DNA of 64,000 nucleotides from the NCBI GenBank assembly GCA_029582165.1, contig CM055871.1, positions 28,416,802 through 28,480,801 of the forward strand, in the 5' to 3' direction. Of the stretch, positions 35,591 through 48,282 are shown in pieces. The DNA is from Portulaca oleracea. Taxonomy: Eukaryota; Streptophyta; Magnoliopsida; Caryophyllales; Portulacaceae. A model generated the notes under the pieces. It saw nothing but the letters and a program-made list of their open reading frames with translations. It was not told the origin of the DNA and ran no database searches. Position 1 is the stretch's first letter; every line of letters begins with the position of its first letter. The translations under genes were made by a program, and so were the position numbers.

Positions 35591-36337
35591 TCATGTAAGG
35601 ACCTTGAGTTGTCTGTACAGTTTCTCAAACTCTGGGTAAGCTTCTGTCTTATCCTTCAAAAATAAAACCCAGGTGAATCTTGAATAATCATCAATAATGA
35701 CTAGTATGTATGAACGTCCTCCTAGACTCTTGTAGGAAATTGGTCCACAGAGGTCCATATGCAGCAGTTCTAAGCATCTGGAGGTGGTTACTTGAGTCAC
35801 AGGTTTGAAGGAGGTTCGGGTCTGTTTTCCTCTTGTGCATGCATCACATACTTTGTCACGAATGAAATTCTGAGATGGTAATACTCTGATTAGGCCTAGG
35901 GTTTTTAACTTTTGAAGGGTTTTCATGTTCATATGTCCTAATCTACGATGCCATAACCAGGTTTCATCTGATGCAACTCTAAGACAAGTAAGGTCATTGG
36001 TCATGGAATCACTAAGGTCAATAACATACACATTGTTCATTCGATGACCTTTAAGGACTATTTCATGAGACTCTTTTTCTACAACACATGAGTTCTTATT
36101 GAACCAAACTTTATAACCTCTATCACAAAACTGAGAAATACTTAACAGATTATATTCTAAATCTTTTACATAATATACATCATTTATACAATTTATTAAA
36201 TCCTTACCGACCTTGCCGACTCCAAGGATCTTCCCTTGGCTTTTGTCTCCAAACGTTACCTTTCCACTTTTGTTGCTCTTGAGCTCTCTGAATTTGGTTG
36301 GATCTCCAGTCATGTGTCTTGAGCATCCGCTATCCAA
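35591..36337 (-). pseudogene. Copia protease, GAG-pre-integrase and integrase N-terminal part
   Basis: The 248-codon frame starts at 'MDSGCSRHMTG', the protease active site (D-S-G), and continues through a GAG-pre-integrase domain with H-H-C-C zinc ligands ('LWHRRLGHMN' and 'CDACTRGKQTR'). It then enters the integrase core ('HMDLCGPI', 'YILVIIDDYSRFTWV'), whose first catalytic aspartates are kept. It is one frame away from gag, with which it overlaps by 28 bases. Confidence 0.85.
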
Positions 36338-37965
36338 ATACCAGAGGTCTTTGTGAGCCCTGAGACATACCTGTACTGAAAGGACATTATACCTTTCTTT
36401 GGTCCAGGCTTTTTAATAAAGGATTGTTTGTTTTGAGGAATAGGAACTGTGTTTAGCTTCTTTGGAACCCACTTGGCTTTGGTCTTTGGTTTTGGTATAT
36501 TTGTAGGTTTGTGGGAGGGTAAGGTTTCTGGTTTGGCTTTGGGTGAACCAGGTTTATCTGTAGAGGTTTTCTTCTCATGGTGTAAGATAGAGTGAACTTG
36601 ATTTATTTCTTGATTGAGAATGGAGTTCAGCTCTTTTCGGTTCTGTGTCATTTCATCTCTCATGCTGACATTGTCAGAGGTGAGGTTTTTAATTATCTCA
36701 TATTGAGTTGCTATGGTTTTGGAGTTTGTTTCAGCAATTCTAGTGAGATAGTGGACTTTGTCGGTTAGGGTTGCAATGTAATCAAGCAGATTAAGCAATC
36801 TTGGTTTTAAGTTATGTTCAGGGCAATTGAGAAAAAGGTTAGTGAATACCTCTTCGTCATCGTCCACTTCTGCTTCAGTAAGGTCCTTTGCCATAAGACA
36901 AAGATTTGCAATCTCCTCAGATTCACTTTCACTTTCACTGCCTTCACTTTCACTCCACGTGGCGACCATAGCTTTGCTGCTCAATCTCTTTCCTCTGAAG
37001 TCACTTTGTTCTTTGACTTTCTTCACGTGAGGACATTTTCTAACCAAGTGATATGTTGCACCACAAGCAAAGCATTTGTATTCATTTTCATCCTTGGTTT
37101 GAGATTTACCTTTGGGTGAAGGTTTTTTGGAGGATGATTCTCTTAGGTAGCCACAGAATCTGGGATTCTTTCTGTATAGTCGCTTGAAACCTTTAGCTAG
37201 CATCGCCATGGTTTCTTCATCATCATCCTCTGACTCTTCTTCTGGTTCCTTGGTACTTTTGAGGGCAATGTCCTTGGTCTGACTGCTCTCAGACATACGA
37301 ATCTCGTGTGCAAGGAGCTTTCCTATCAGCTCTTCAAGCTTTAAGGTCTCTAGATTCTGGACTTCTTCAATAGCAGTTACCTTTGGTCCCCATTTGTGTC
37401 TGGGTAGACACTGAAGGACCTTGTTCACTTGCTCTTCGTCTATATAAGTTTTCCCAAGGGACTTGAGGTGGTTGGTTATCCCACTAAATCTTTTGAACAT
37501 TGACTCAATGGATTCGTTTTCCTCCATCTTGAAGCCTTCATACTTTTGAACAAGTATGTTGATCTTGGTCTTTTTCACTTGATTTGTTCCTTCATAGGTC
37601 GTGACCAAGTAGTCCCATATCTGTTTCGCTGTATCAAGATTAGACACTCTTTCAAATTCGTTAGAATTAAGACTGCAAATCAAAAGATAGTGTGCATGAG
37701 TATTCTTCTTTGCTTTCTCTTTCTCTTCAGCTGTATACTCAGATCTTGGCTTGTCACTTTGTGTCCCATTCTCGGCAGTCTTTTGGGGAGTAGGATAGTT
37801 TCCTTCTCTGACTATGTCCCAAATGTCCTCATCTTGATTTCTCAAGAAGATCTCCATTTGGCGTTTCCAAACTCGGTAGTTGTCACCTGTCAGCAGAGGT
37901 GATCTGTTCCATGAACGTCCTTGACTTAAGTCACCCATGTTGTGATCTCCCATGATCTTTGCCAC
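36310..37965 (-). CDS. Copia Gag polyprotein
   Basis: A 551-codon uninterrupted frame. Residues of about 20-190 form a UBN2/Retrotran_gag-type capsid region ('LLTGDNYRVWKRQMEIFL', 'IWDYLVTTYEGTNQVK', 'FKRFSGITNHLKSLG'). A CCHC nucleic-acid-binding knuckle 'CFACGATYHLVRKC' lies near residue 296, flanked by lysine-rich and acidic serine-rich stretches. Residues of about 385-470 look coiled coil. In intact elements Gag packages the RNA in cytoplasmic particles. The frame runs out just before the protease active site because of a single-base frame change near 36350. The start at 37965 lies 30-40 bases from the primer site, as expected. Confidence 0.85.
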   Translation of the reverse strand: MAKIMGDHNMGDLSQGRSWNRSPLLTGDNYRVWKRQMEIFLRNQDEDIWDIVREGNYPTPQKTAENGTQSDKPRSEYTAEEKEKAKKNTHAHYLLICSLNSNEFERVSNLDTAKQIWDYLVTTYEGTNQVKKTKINILVQKYEGFKMEENESIESMFKRFSGITNHLKSLGKTYIDEEQVNKVLQCLPRHKWGPKVTAIEEVQNLETLKLEELIGKLLAHEIRMSESSQTKDIALKSTKEPEEESEDDDEETMAMLAKGFKRLYRKNPRFCGYLRESSSKKPSPKGKSQTKDENEYKCFACGATYHLVRKCPHVKKVKEQSDFRGKRLSSKAMVATWSESEGSESESESEEIANLCLMAKDLTEAEVDDDEEVFTNLFLNCPEHNLKPRLLNLLDYIATLTDKVHYLTRIAETNSKTIATQYEIIKNLTSDNVSMRDEMTQNRKELNSILNQEINQVHSILHHEKKTSTDKPGSPKAKPETLPSHKPTNIPKPKTKAKWVPKKLNTVPIPQNKQSFIKKPGPKKGIMSFQYRYVSGLTKTSGIWIADAQDT

Positions 37966-37993
37966 AGAGCGATTAGTCTCTGAATTTTCAGTG

Positions 37994-38009
37994 GACCAAG
38001 CTCTGATAA
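37994..38009 (-). other. Copia primer-binding site
   Basis: On the minus strand TTATCAGAGCTTGGTCC directly follows the LTR end CCTTTCA. TATCAGAGC matches the initiator tRNA-Met complement common in plant copia elements. Confidence 0.7.
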
Positions 38010-38010
38010 T

Positions 38011-39199
38011 TGAAAGGACCCTAGAGGGGAGTGGGGTGAATAGGGTTATGAAATTTTCTGCAAAATTAGATCACTTGTGAAGGACGTTAGTTCCTTAATC
38101 TACTCAGATTAAGGTTCAACAGAATTCAATAACTAATAAGATAAAGGAAAACAAGTAGTGTATGAATAACCTCCTTTATTTCAGTCGATTGAAGAACATT
38201 TTGACATAACCTAAGGTAAAGGACCTTAGGGTTACAGAGAACCGAGCGCCTTGAAATGGACGCTTCACTTATTTCTGGAAAATTAAACCCACCAAATCTC
38301 CGTTTGATGTTCACACAAATCGACTCCTAATTCCGTCTAGGAATCGAATTTGAAAGCCTAACACAACTCTAGATCCGTTAAGAGTTTGATAGCACTCTCT
38401 CACAAAAACACTCAAAACACTTTCTCAAACACAAGAACACACTCTTTGTTTGAACAATCGATTGCTTCCTTGGAATCGTTGCATTATTCATGCTTGGTCT
38501 TTCCTATTTGTGTGCGATTGCTGCTGCTTGTGTCCGTTGAAGAATGGATCTTTGTTGCTCTGATTTGCTTCTACTTTTGCTAGACGAGATCTTCCTTCTT
38601 TTTGAGTTTTCCTTCGAAAATCCTTTTACTGAATATTGCCTGTAAAAATAGAACTCTAGATCCGTTAAGAGTTTGATAGCACTCTCTCACAAAAACACTC
38701 AAAACACTTTCTCAAACACAAGAACACACTCTTTGTTTGAACAATCGATTGCTTCCTTGGAATCGTTGCATTATTCGTGCTTGGTCTTTCCTATTTATGT
38801 ACGATTGCTGCTGCTTGTGTCCGTTGAAGAATGGATCTTTGTTGCTCTGATTTGCTTCTACTTTTGCTAGACGAGATCTTCCTTCCTTTTTGAGTTTCCC
38901 TTCAAAAATCCTTTTACTAATTTTTGCCTGTAAAAATAGAACACGAAATCAGTTAGTCTGGTTAGAGATTTAGGCTGGAAATACGAGATTCTTGCTTTAA
39001 AGGAAGCCTTCCATGATTTGGTGCCTCTGTTTGTCTTTCACTTCAAAACGTCTTGAATGACTGGACATGAATGTCCTTTGGGTTCTTTGACGCTGATGTC
39101 CTTGGATGTAATACATGAATGTCCTTTGGCCTGTATAAAGAGGGAATCTACACCTATCTTGTGGAAAACATTAATTATTTCCACCTCCCAAGCTAAACA
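38011..39199 (-). mobile_element. Copia 5' LTR
   Basis: The inner boundary TGAAAGGACCC (38011) is clear. The outer boundary is placed at the AAGCTAAACA end by the need for a terminal CA and is approximate. It contains a 287-bp tandem duplication. The two identical 65-codon frames in it come from the duplication and are not genes. Confidence 0.7.
38365..38938. repeat. 287-bp tandem duplication in the copia LTR
   Basis: Copy 1 38365-38651, copy 2 38652-38938. Both start AACTCTAGATCCGTTAAGAG and differ at only a handful of bases, so the duplication is recent. Confidence 0.95.
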
Positions 39200-39294
39200 C
39201 ACCCACGAGTATAATCCTATGTTGAAAACACGGAACTACGATTATACCCTCAGGAGTATACTGATATTTTGCTTCCCGAAAAGAATTTACGAGC

Positions 39295-40092
<798 letters not shown>

Positions 40093-40150
<58 letters not shown>
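40093..40150. repeat. (TA)n microsatellite
   Basis: Pure TA tract between MITE A and the Mutator-like terminus. Confidence 0.95.
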
Positions 40151-40152
<2 letters not shown>

Positions 40153-40959
40153 GATATGATATAATGAGAAGGGAGTTTTTGTGAGAAGAGAAGAAGGAGC
40201 AATCCTAGCCATTGATTCACAAATCAATGGTGAGTCTAATTATTTCTTTTACCTTTATTTCATTAGATGGGTTTCTTTTTATTTTTTTGTATTGGGGGGT
40301 CTCACGTGATTATGGAAGCCTGAGATGATCAATAGCTAAAACAATTGCACGCTTAGCTCCATCATGCATATCAAATGACTCCTCACATCCCCAGGTCAGT
40401 TCCCAATGTTTCCCCCTCATTAATCCTGATGATTCATCCAATATCAATTGATTTGTGAGAAAAAAATCCCAGCAGAAACTTGAAGCTTTGAAGTAAACCC
40501 TAATTTATTTGTGACGAGTTCCGGTTGATTTTCCGGCGAGGAAGTGTTGCGGCGATTGATTTTCCAGTCAATTGGCAGAGAAAGGTGATATGAAGGTCGA
40601 ATTTCCGGTCAATTTCTGGCGGGTGAGTGTGTGCGATTTCCAGTGAGGCTTGGTTGAAGTGAACCCCAGTTCAGGCGGTTATCAGGTAATGGAGTTTTTC
40701 CAGAATTCTAGGGTTTAGGTTGTTGTTTGTCTCATATTTTTTTTGAATTCATTGTTTTTCCCAACAATCCGGTGAGTTTTTTTCCAGAATTCAATGTTTA
40801 TTGTAACTGTTATGGGTTGTTTTTGTTAGTTCAGCGAGGGAATTGTATAATTGTTGATGAAGTCGAAAGGTGCGACCGAACCAGAGGATGAAGAAACGAA
40901 GAAGGAGATGTGAGTCAATGTTTTGATCGTGTTTTGTGGTTCGTATCAGTGTGTGATGT

Positions 40960-42724
40960 TCATTTTTTGACATTGTTGATGTTCATTGTGGGATGTTTTG
41001 GGGGTTAATGTCAGTTTGTGATGTGCATGGTGCTCGTTTGAAAATCATAGGCATAACAGAACAGTTGGTGTTTGTTTCGATACAATTTGATGCTTATTTT
41101 CATTTCCTTGATGATCATTTCGTTGTAGGTAGATGTCAATTTTCACAAGTGGGGTGTGCGTTAGTTCAGTTGAACTTGATGTCCATTTTAGTTTAACTTG
41201 ATGTTCATTTTGGATACACCTTGATGCTAATTTCAATTTGACTTCATGGTCATTTACAAACTGATGTTCAGTTCAAATCATGGTTGTAACAGAACAATTG
41301 ATGTTCTTTTCGATAAACCTTGATGATCATTTTATTGGGTATAGCTGTTCATCATGAGAAACTGATGTTCATCATGACGATTTAACTTAATGTTCCATCA
41401 TGACACAGTTGTTGTTAATTTTATTATAACTAGATGTCCATTCGAGGTATTATCTAGTGGCATGTTGTTATTGGGGCATGTGGATTCGGATATTCATTTT
41501 GACGTCACTTAAAGTTCATTTCATAAACATTGGATGTTTATTTTGATGTTGAGTTACTTAATTCAATTCTCTATACTAAAGTTTATTGAATGTTCATTTT
41601 AATGTCACTTAATGTTCATTTCATTAACACCAGATGTCTATTATGATGTTGAGTTACTTAATTCAGTTCTCCCTACTGAAAGTTTATCAGATGTTCATTT
41701 TGATGTCACTTAATGTTCATTTTGGAATGTCCACTAGTTGGATGTTACATGTCCTTTACGATGTGTTTGATGTCCAATACTAGATATTTATTCCATCTTC
41801 TGTTGTTTTGTTGGTTGTCCATCATTTTGATGAGATGTCGGATACACTAATAGTGGAACGCTGGACAAAGCACACAACAAAGCGCTACCGATTCATTGTG
41901 GAACATAGCGTCGCCGAGGGATGCGACAAGCTAACCAGGAAGAAGTGCTTGACCAACAAGGTGTGGAGGGCATTTTATAAGAGCATGGACATTGCCGACG
42001 GGGAAGAAGCGCTTGACCAACAAGGCCTAGAGAGCCTGTATTTTTTTATCATGTAAACATATATTCGGTTTCATTTTGTATTGATGTATTTTTGTTAGAT
42101 TGGGCTGACGTATTTTCGATGAACGAACATTAGATGCTGATTTTCATTATATATAGATACTCGTCGAGACAATGACTTGATGTTCATTTCATGTTCATGT
42201 TAATTATATGTTGATGTTCATTCAAGTATAACTTGATAATCATTTCATATTGACTTGATGTTCATTTTTATTAACAGTACCATTTAGGCATCTATTGATC
42301 ATTTAATACTAATTGATCATTTGACGTTCACTTGATATTCATTCATCTTCAACTAACTAATCCAAACAGTTCATGTTTATTGTGCATGGTTGAGTATTGC
42401 ATTTGATGTACATTTCAATACAACTTTATGTTCATTTTATTGTCCCTTAATGTGATTTTTTCAATTTCATTCCATTTTCATTCCAGTATACCCCTGATAT
42501 TCATCTCATTTTCACCTGACGATCATTACAAGGTCACCTTATGTTCTTTTTCATTATCTATAGATGTTCATCCAAGTATGACTTGATGTTCATTTTCATG
42601 TTCATGATTACAAATTGATGTTTCATCAAGTGAAAATGAGACGATAATTTTATAGTCAAATGATGTTCATTTTCATTATCCACAAATTTTCAATGCCATT
42701 TAGGGTCATATTGATCATTTAATA
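40960..42724 (+). repeat. ATGTTCATT minisatellite, left block
   Basis: Dozens of degenerate units of the type TGATGTTCATTTT, spaced irregularly at 10-40 bases, all reading ATGTTCATT on the plus strand. A 41517-41720 stretch also shows longer repeats of about 110 bp (TTGAGTTACTTAATTC). Confidence 0.85.
41808..42056 (+). pseudogene. FAR1-related / MULE transposase C-terminal fragment
   Basis: 82-codon frame. 'LIVERWTKHTTKR' matches the segment after the SWIM zinc finger in FHY3/FAR1-family proteins, where a [IL]xxRWTK motif is usual. 'KKCLTNKVWRAFYKSMDIADGEEAL' fits the following helical region. FAR1/FHY3 transcription factors derive from Mutator transposases, so this is most likely the tail of the element's own transposase or of a captured FAR1-like gene. 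The DDE domain and SWIM cysteines are not found nearby. An internal repeat (KKCLTNKV / EEALDQQG coding DNA) is visible. Confidence 0.55.
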
Positions 42725-42729
42725 CTGAT
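42725..42729 (+). other. Target-site duplication (left) of the Tekay-like element
   Basis: CTGAT, repeated at 56342-56346. Confidence 0.9.
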
Positions 42730-45700
42730 TGTAATAACCCGCCCCAAAATCGTGTTTAATTAACTATTAACCACAGTAATTACTCTAAATCGCGTATAAA
42801 TTTTTCGCGGTTATTTTATTTATTTATCGACGTACTCGTTTATTTTCTTGTTATCGGTGTAAGTCTTGTGCAGGAGATGGCTAAGGTTATCGGTTTAAAG
42901 TTTTACTTTACGTATTCGTTCATTAAGTTAAAGTATTTCAGGTTATACGTTTTACGTTATAAATTTGTTTACCGAAAATCGGTTACGATTTACATGTGTC
43001 GATTTATATATATTTTACCGTCCCTATGTTAATTTACTTAATTTCATTCCCTTATATAATTTTAAGGAGTAATCTCTCCACTTTATTTTATTAATTCCAT
43101 TAGCATTGTATTTTTTTTTATGTTACCAATTTATTACCGATTTAATTAATTCCCTACAAAAACCCAATACTTTAAATTACTACAACAATTACAATATATT
43201 TTCTCCTAATATTATCATCCTACCATATCTTTAATTAAGGTTCTTATGGTATTTATTATTAGCATTGGTATTTGGTGTTGTTTTAATGTTGTAGTTAGAA
43301 GGAGGCTAGGTACACTTTACTTGTATTCAAATTTTGAATCTATTAATTATTGGAATTTATGAAACTTAAGTTCAATATGATTATATTATATTTTCAGCTT
43401 TTAAATAAATTAGTATTAGTTAATTAGTGTTATGAAGTGGGTATTTTACTTATATACAAGTTAAGGGAGGACTTGGTTTATTTTGATTTCATTTCAATTG
43501 AAACCCAACTCAAGCTCTCACTCTCCTCCCTCTCCCTCCTTGGCCGACCAGCAGCCACCACCACGCCGGCCACTTTTTCCGGCCACGGAGCAGCCGCCGC
43601 CGCCCGCCGCCGGCGTCCACCCCTCTCCTTCCTCTCTTGTGTTTTTCATCCATTTTCTCTTGGAAGGTATTCTCTAAAACCCCAACTCAATTTCTTTCAA
43701 ACCTAATCTGAAATTCTATGTTTAATCTATGTTTCTTTGCTAAATTTCATCTCTTTTACTCTCTTTAGTTATGAATTCAAGTATATAATTGTTGTGGTTA
43801 AGTTAGGGTTTGAGTTTCAAGTTTATGCATGTATGTTTGGATGAGTTTTGGGAGGTTCTTGTTGAATTCATGATGAATGACGAATTAATGGTGATGCATG
43901 TGGATTTCTCATGAGTTTTAAGTGTTTAAGGACCGAGATTATGTTGTGAGTTTATGAATTAAGGGTTATTATGTTAATTTGGGTGAATTAGTGAAGTCTT
44001 GTTGCAAGAAATTCAAGGTTGTGTTTATTATGTTGAGTTAATGTTTAATCCATGAATGCATGTGGTTTCTAAGGCCTTTGATGAAGAGTTTATCATGTTT
44101 TATATTCTGGAAATTTATGGGTTTGAAGTTAGATTAGGTTCTAATAAGATTAAGGGAAGGAAAATTCGATTAAAAGTTGAGTTAAGGTGTTTTAGCTACT
44201 GTTTTGTATTCTGGAAATTTACAGAATTATAAGAGTGAGATTTTTGCCCAGATTTCTACTCCATTGGATAGATTAAAGTGTTAGCAAACCATAGGCTTTG
44301 GAATTTCAATTTCCGACATGTATAGCCCGAGTTACGACCAAAACCGTAACCTCACGATTTTATATACGAATTTCTGAGTCAGTGTTTTGAGGGCTGTTTT
44401 TCGTCCCTTTGGAGACCTCTTTGGTTTTTATGGTAAACATGAAAGTTTTAGGCCATGTTGCAAGCTTTCCGGAAAGGTATGGTACATAGTCATCCGATAT
44501 CGGGAGTGTGAGTTACGACCCCGGGAAACCGGGCTGTCCAGAGTGTGTTTCTGACCAAAAATGACTTTTGTAAATTATAAGTTTTGGGCCTCAAATTAAC
44601 CCATTAAGGAGTTTTGGGTGTAAATGAGTCATGGTGATATATTTTCACTTTGGAGTTGTGTATTAAGACTTAGTATATCTTTTAGTGTTCTAAGTAACTC
44701 TTGTATGTTAACCTCAAAAGCTAGATTATTAGAAAATCCTTGTTTCCTTTATTTTCCTAAGTATCATACCAATGTTTACTCTAGCTAAAAGCTCTCTCTA
44801 GCTTGGTAACCTCCAATGTCTTAATCAATTCATTTCTCATTTCATTACCCATTCTATGGTTCATAATTCCAAACTTGCTTTATTCACGCTAAGTATGAAT
44901 GTCATCTTGTTTACGTCGCCGTTTATTCGATATCGTGTTATCACACCGTATTCGAATTCATTACCTCGCATTTGAGCTTCCACTTTTACAATCATTCTAC
45001 TCTTCATTGATTCAAGCTTAATCTCTTATATTCAAGCCTTTTATTTAAATCACCCTCTCGTCATATTTCTCACATCTTTTCCAACCGAAGGCTTAATATT
45101 TCGCTTGCTCAGCTTCTGTCCGGGCCCATTTTAGGCCCCTTCTACTCATTTTTAGCTTCTGGTCCTGTTGACAAAGTTGTAGATTATGTTTTTCCTATTC
45201 CGAGATGTACTCTTTTACTGCTTTGATTTTTCTAACTCAAGTTATGCTCCAAACACTATTTTACTACAACCAGAAATTTTATTCTTAAAATTACTTCATT
45301 TTATTTACTAAGTTTCTAAAACTTATGAATCTAATTTAGAACCTTATTCGGCTCTTCATTTTTACTTATTCTTATCTTAGTTGGCAAGTTTCAAAAGCCA
45401 TCTCCAAGCCAAGTCATGCTAAAGTCTTTAGCGTTCAGTACGCAAATTGTCCAGCTCTTACGTTCAAGTTATACTCATAGTTCATGTTTTACGTGCTATG
45501 TCAAGTCTTATGAGTTTATAAGATTTTCATGTTTTATTAGTGGACCCGCATTCTATGTTTATGTTAACTTTCATGTTTTAGCACTCCTGATCGAGTGCCT
45601 TCGCCAAAGGTCGTCGATTATCGATCAACCATTCCAAGTTTAGATCAACTTGGGCATACGCGTGTGTGAGGTGCTTGCACCGATCGTAAGTCTCACTTCC

Positions 45701-46231
45701 TCTCTATTTTCATGAATTTATGTTTATGCTTATGTTTATGATCACGTCCTTCAAATCCTATTTTAACCCCTTCCCGTTTTGAAATGATTTTAACGCCGCA
45801 CTACAACCGTTTTGAGCGGTTTACGTCTTTGGAGGTTTACGTACTGAGTGTATCCCCACTCACCTTTGCGTGTTTTAATGTTTTGTTTTAGGAGGTTCGA
45901 GCTCCCAAGGCAAGGATAAGGCAGTTGCAAAGTAGTTCAAGGCTATCGAGGTAGTTCTCCATGGAGTCGATCAGTAGTCAAGGACAAGCAGGATTTCTTA
46001 TTGGAGATGTTTAGTTTAAGTTATGTTTAAGTTGTTGTACTTTATCCAAAGATTGTATAAGTTTATGTGAAGTTGTTAAGTTGGTTTGTGGTTTTGAAAG
46101 TTCTTTGATGTGGTTGCCTTGTCTCTTTTGGGAGGCGGTAATGCCTCGACCTAAGGTGTTCCGCTGCGCTAATCGCGGGCTTAGGGTCTTTAAGTGGAGT
46201 TTAACCCCGTGATTAAGGTTGGGGCGTTACA
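42730..46231 (+). mobile_element. 5' LTR
   Basis: 3502 bp, TG...CA. A CT-rich then CCGCC-rich segment at 43500-43625 probably lies in the transcribed leader. The small ORFs at 43437-43706 are by-products of that segment and recur in the 3' LTR. Relative to the 3' LTR it lacks single bases in several homopolymers. Confidence 0.95.
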
Positions 46232-46235
46232 GTTG

Positions 46236-46247
46236 TGGTATCAGAGC
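46236..46247 (+). other. Primer-binding site
   Basis: TGGTATCAGAGC, the standard complement of the initiator tRNA-Met 3' end, four bases after the LTR. Confidence 0.95.
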
Positions 46248-46955
46248 GGAAGTTTGATTAAGTACTTGGGGGTTTTTAGAATTTCATAAGTCATGGATCC
46301 TCCTTAAGGAGAAAAATAGGCATGTGAGTACAAGCCTTTATGTGATGAGTATGAGTATGCTAGGAGATATGTTGGGAATTGATGGTGAGCATGAAGCTCT
46401 ATGTGTTGGTTAGTATGTAAATTGTGTTTCCGTGCAGGTTTTCAAGACTTTGTAAAATTGGGAATAGCTCTAGTTACAGGGGAAGTGCTGCCGAAATTCC
46501 CCTAGAATCTTAAGGAAGTTTTAGTCAAAAATCCCTAAGAGGAAACTAGGTGGATTGAGTTGAGCCTAGTAATATATGTAAGTAAAGTCAATGAATACAA
46601 TGGGAAAAGTATGAAGTTTATCAAGCATTTCCTCAAAGTCTTTGAAAGTTATCGAAAAAGTTTATAAAGTGAGTCCCAAGTGGGACCATGGCATAGGTTT
46701 TAAATGACAAATGTGAACGAAAAGTGTTAAGATAGTCCGAAAAGGGGACTAAGTTTATGAGGTTTAGAATTATCAAGCAAGCCTAAGGCAATTTCAAAGA
46801 TGAAAATGAAAAGTTTCTTAAATCGTTCATAAGAGGTTAACTTGGTTGAGTCTCGAACCTTTTCGCAAAGTTGTTCCTTTTTAATTGCATTTAGCTGTTT
46901 ATTTTGGCCATGATGAGGTCTTGAAATCTTGCATTGTATTTTATGTATGGTATAG
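46248..46955 (+). other. Element leader between primer site and first ORF
   Basis: No plus-strand ORF is supportable here. It is presumed to be the packaging/untranslated leader. Confidence 0.5.
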
Positions 46956-47477
46956 ATGGATAACGATGGTAACCCCCTTCCGAATCCGTTCGCAATGTTT
47001 ATGGACCCCGCCACCAACGTTCACGCCCATCTTAAGACGTTGCAAGATGTTCTCGATGCACACTGCGCTGCAAATCCCAAGTCCGAATATCACGATGACG
47101 TCTGCCGAGCCCGATGTCTTTTAGTGACTCTTCCCCACGTGAGCCCGTGGGATGATATCCGAGACCGGTACCGTCAGCTGCTTATACGGGGAGAACCCGG
47201 ACGCCACGCATGGTGTGTTAACTACATAGGGGCCTGGAACGGTGTCATGGAGATAATGATCACGCAGTCGCAATCTTTAGGTCTTCACGTCAGCAAGTTA
47301 GGACCCTACCTTCACGAGGTGATAGGTTTACCGGCGCCTACTAACGCGGGAAAAGCACCGGCTCACGTGTTCGCTCCCCCGGCGGATGAAGTCCGTCTAC
47401 ACTTTTCACCATACCTCATCGGACGCTCAATCGTCCCGAATCGATCGTCTCGGGAGTCTACGCCACCGCTCAACTAG
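46956..47477 (+). CDS. Extra retrotransposon ORF upstream of gag, unknown function
   Basis: 173 codons in sense orientation. Not recognised. The N-terminal half has 'NPFAMFMDPATNVHAHLKTL' and 'RARCLLVTLPHVSPWDDIRD', mostly helical by composition. The middle has 'AWCVNYIGAWNGVMEIMITQ', and a proline-rich tail follows. Coding-like sequence continues past the stop in shifted frames to about 47706 ('EEDPSMDLDQDECAEADQRM', then 'YTAEENDFDWTALGPRF'), implying that the original product was around 240 residues with an acidic C terminus. No CCHC knuckle, protease or membrane segment is visible. Chromoviruses normally start with gag, so this is an additional ORF, either lineage-specific or captured. 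Confidence 0.6.
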   Translation: MDNDGNPLPNPFAMFMDPATNVHAHLKTLQDVLDAHCAANPKSEYHDDVCRARCLLVTLPHVSPWDDIRDRYRQLLIRGEPGRHAWCVNYIGAWNGVMEIMITQSQSLGLHVSKLGPYLHEVIGLPAPTNAGKAPAHVFAPPADEVRLHFSPYLIGRSIVPNRSSRESTPPLN

Positions 47478-48282
47478 CCGAAATGAAGAAGAAGATCCTA
47501 GTATGGATCTAGATCAAGACGAGTGCGCCGAAGCGGATCAAAGGATGTGAAGCGTAAACGTCTACACCGCCGAGGAGAATGATTTCGATTGGACCGCTTT
47601 AGGGCCCAGATTCGCACACCCCACGCAAGAGCGCTCGTCCTCTACGACTTCAACGTGTGGAAGAGGATGGGGATCAAGAACAAGAGGGTCTAATTCCCAT
47701 GTTTAGTGATAGCCATCGGTGAGTCGGCCAGTTGTGCGAGGATTAGCAAGGCGCCGACCATAGATATAGGCTAGATGACAACGACACCATGGGTGACTAG
47801 GTTTTTGCTTTTGGGTCATCGGTGTAATTAGCCAAACAATGCTTATTTTGTAATCTCCTATGAGTATTTTGTGGATGGGGCATGGATTTGTACCTCAAGG
47901 ATGAAAAACATGATGCTCTAGTTCCTTTCTTTTTCATGTATTAGGATTGAAAGTGGAGATAAAACTCTATGACAATCACCGTGGGTTTGCTATCTTTATT
48001 TTATGAATATGGATGGATGTTACGGTATTTATGGATTTATGTGTATTGTGGATTACGCAAATTTACAGATATTGAGATTGTGGGAATTTTCTTAAGATTA
48101 TAATTACGCATGTATATATGTTTGTGGATGATACCTAAGATTTGACCAAGGGATCAAGGTTCTACGGGAGCATTTAATTAAAATTTGGGTTTCTGAAAAA
48201 AAAAAAAAAAAAAGGGGGCTATAAATAGGGGGATAATGCTAAGTTATGTGGTTAATAAGATATTTTGTTGTAATTTTGTAGC
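47478..48282 (+). other. Spacer between extra ORF and gag
   Basis: Holds the frame-shifted end of the extra ORF to about 47706, then AT-rich sequence and an A18 run at about 48198-48215 just before gag. Confidence 0.5.

Larger units (their letters stand above)
35018..39199 (-). mobile_element. 3'-truncated Ty1/copia element
   Basis: In minus orientation: 5' LTR (39199-38011), primer site, gag, protease and integrase, then an abrupt end at 35017 before RT and RNase H. Domain order gag-PR-INT, with integrase before the missing RT, is diagnostic of copia. The LTR belongs to the same family as the solo LTR at 11452-12232. Confidence 0.85.

Noticed and set aside
38386..38870. Two near-identical 65-codon frames
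   Set aside because: Both arise from the 287-bp tandem duplication in a copia LTR.
40151..40260. Helitron terminus
   Set aside because: Both ends are long inverted repeats; no CTRR 3' end with hairpin and no Rep/helicase code.
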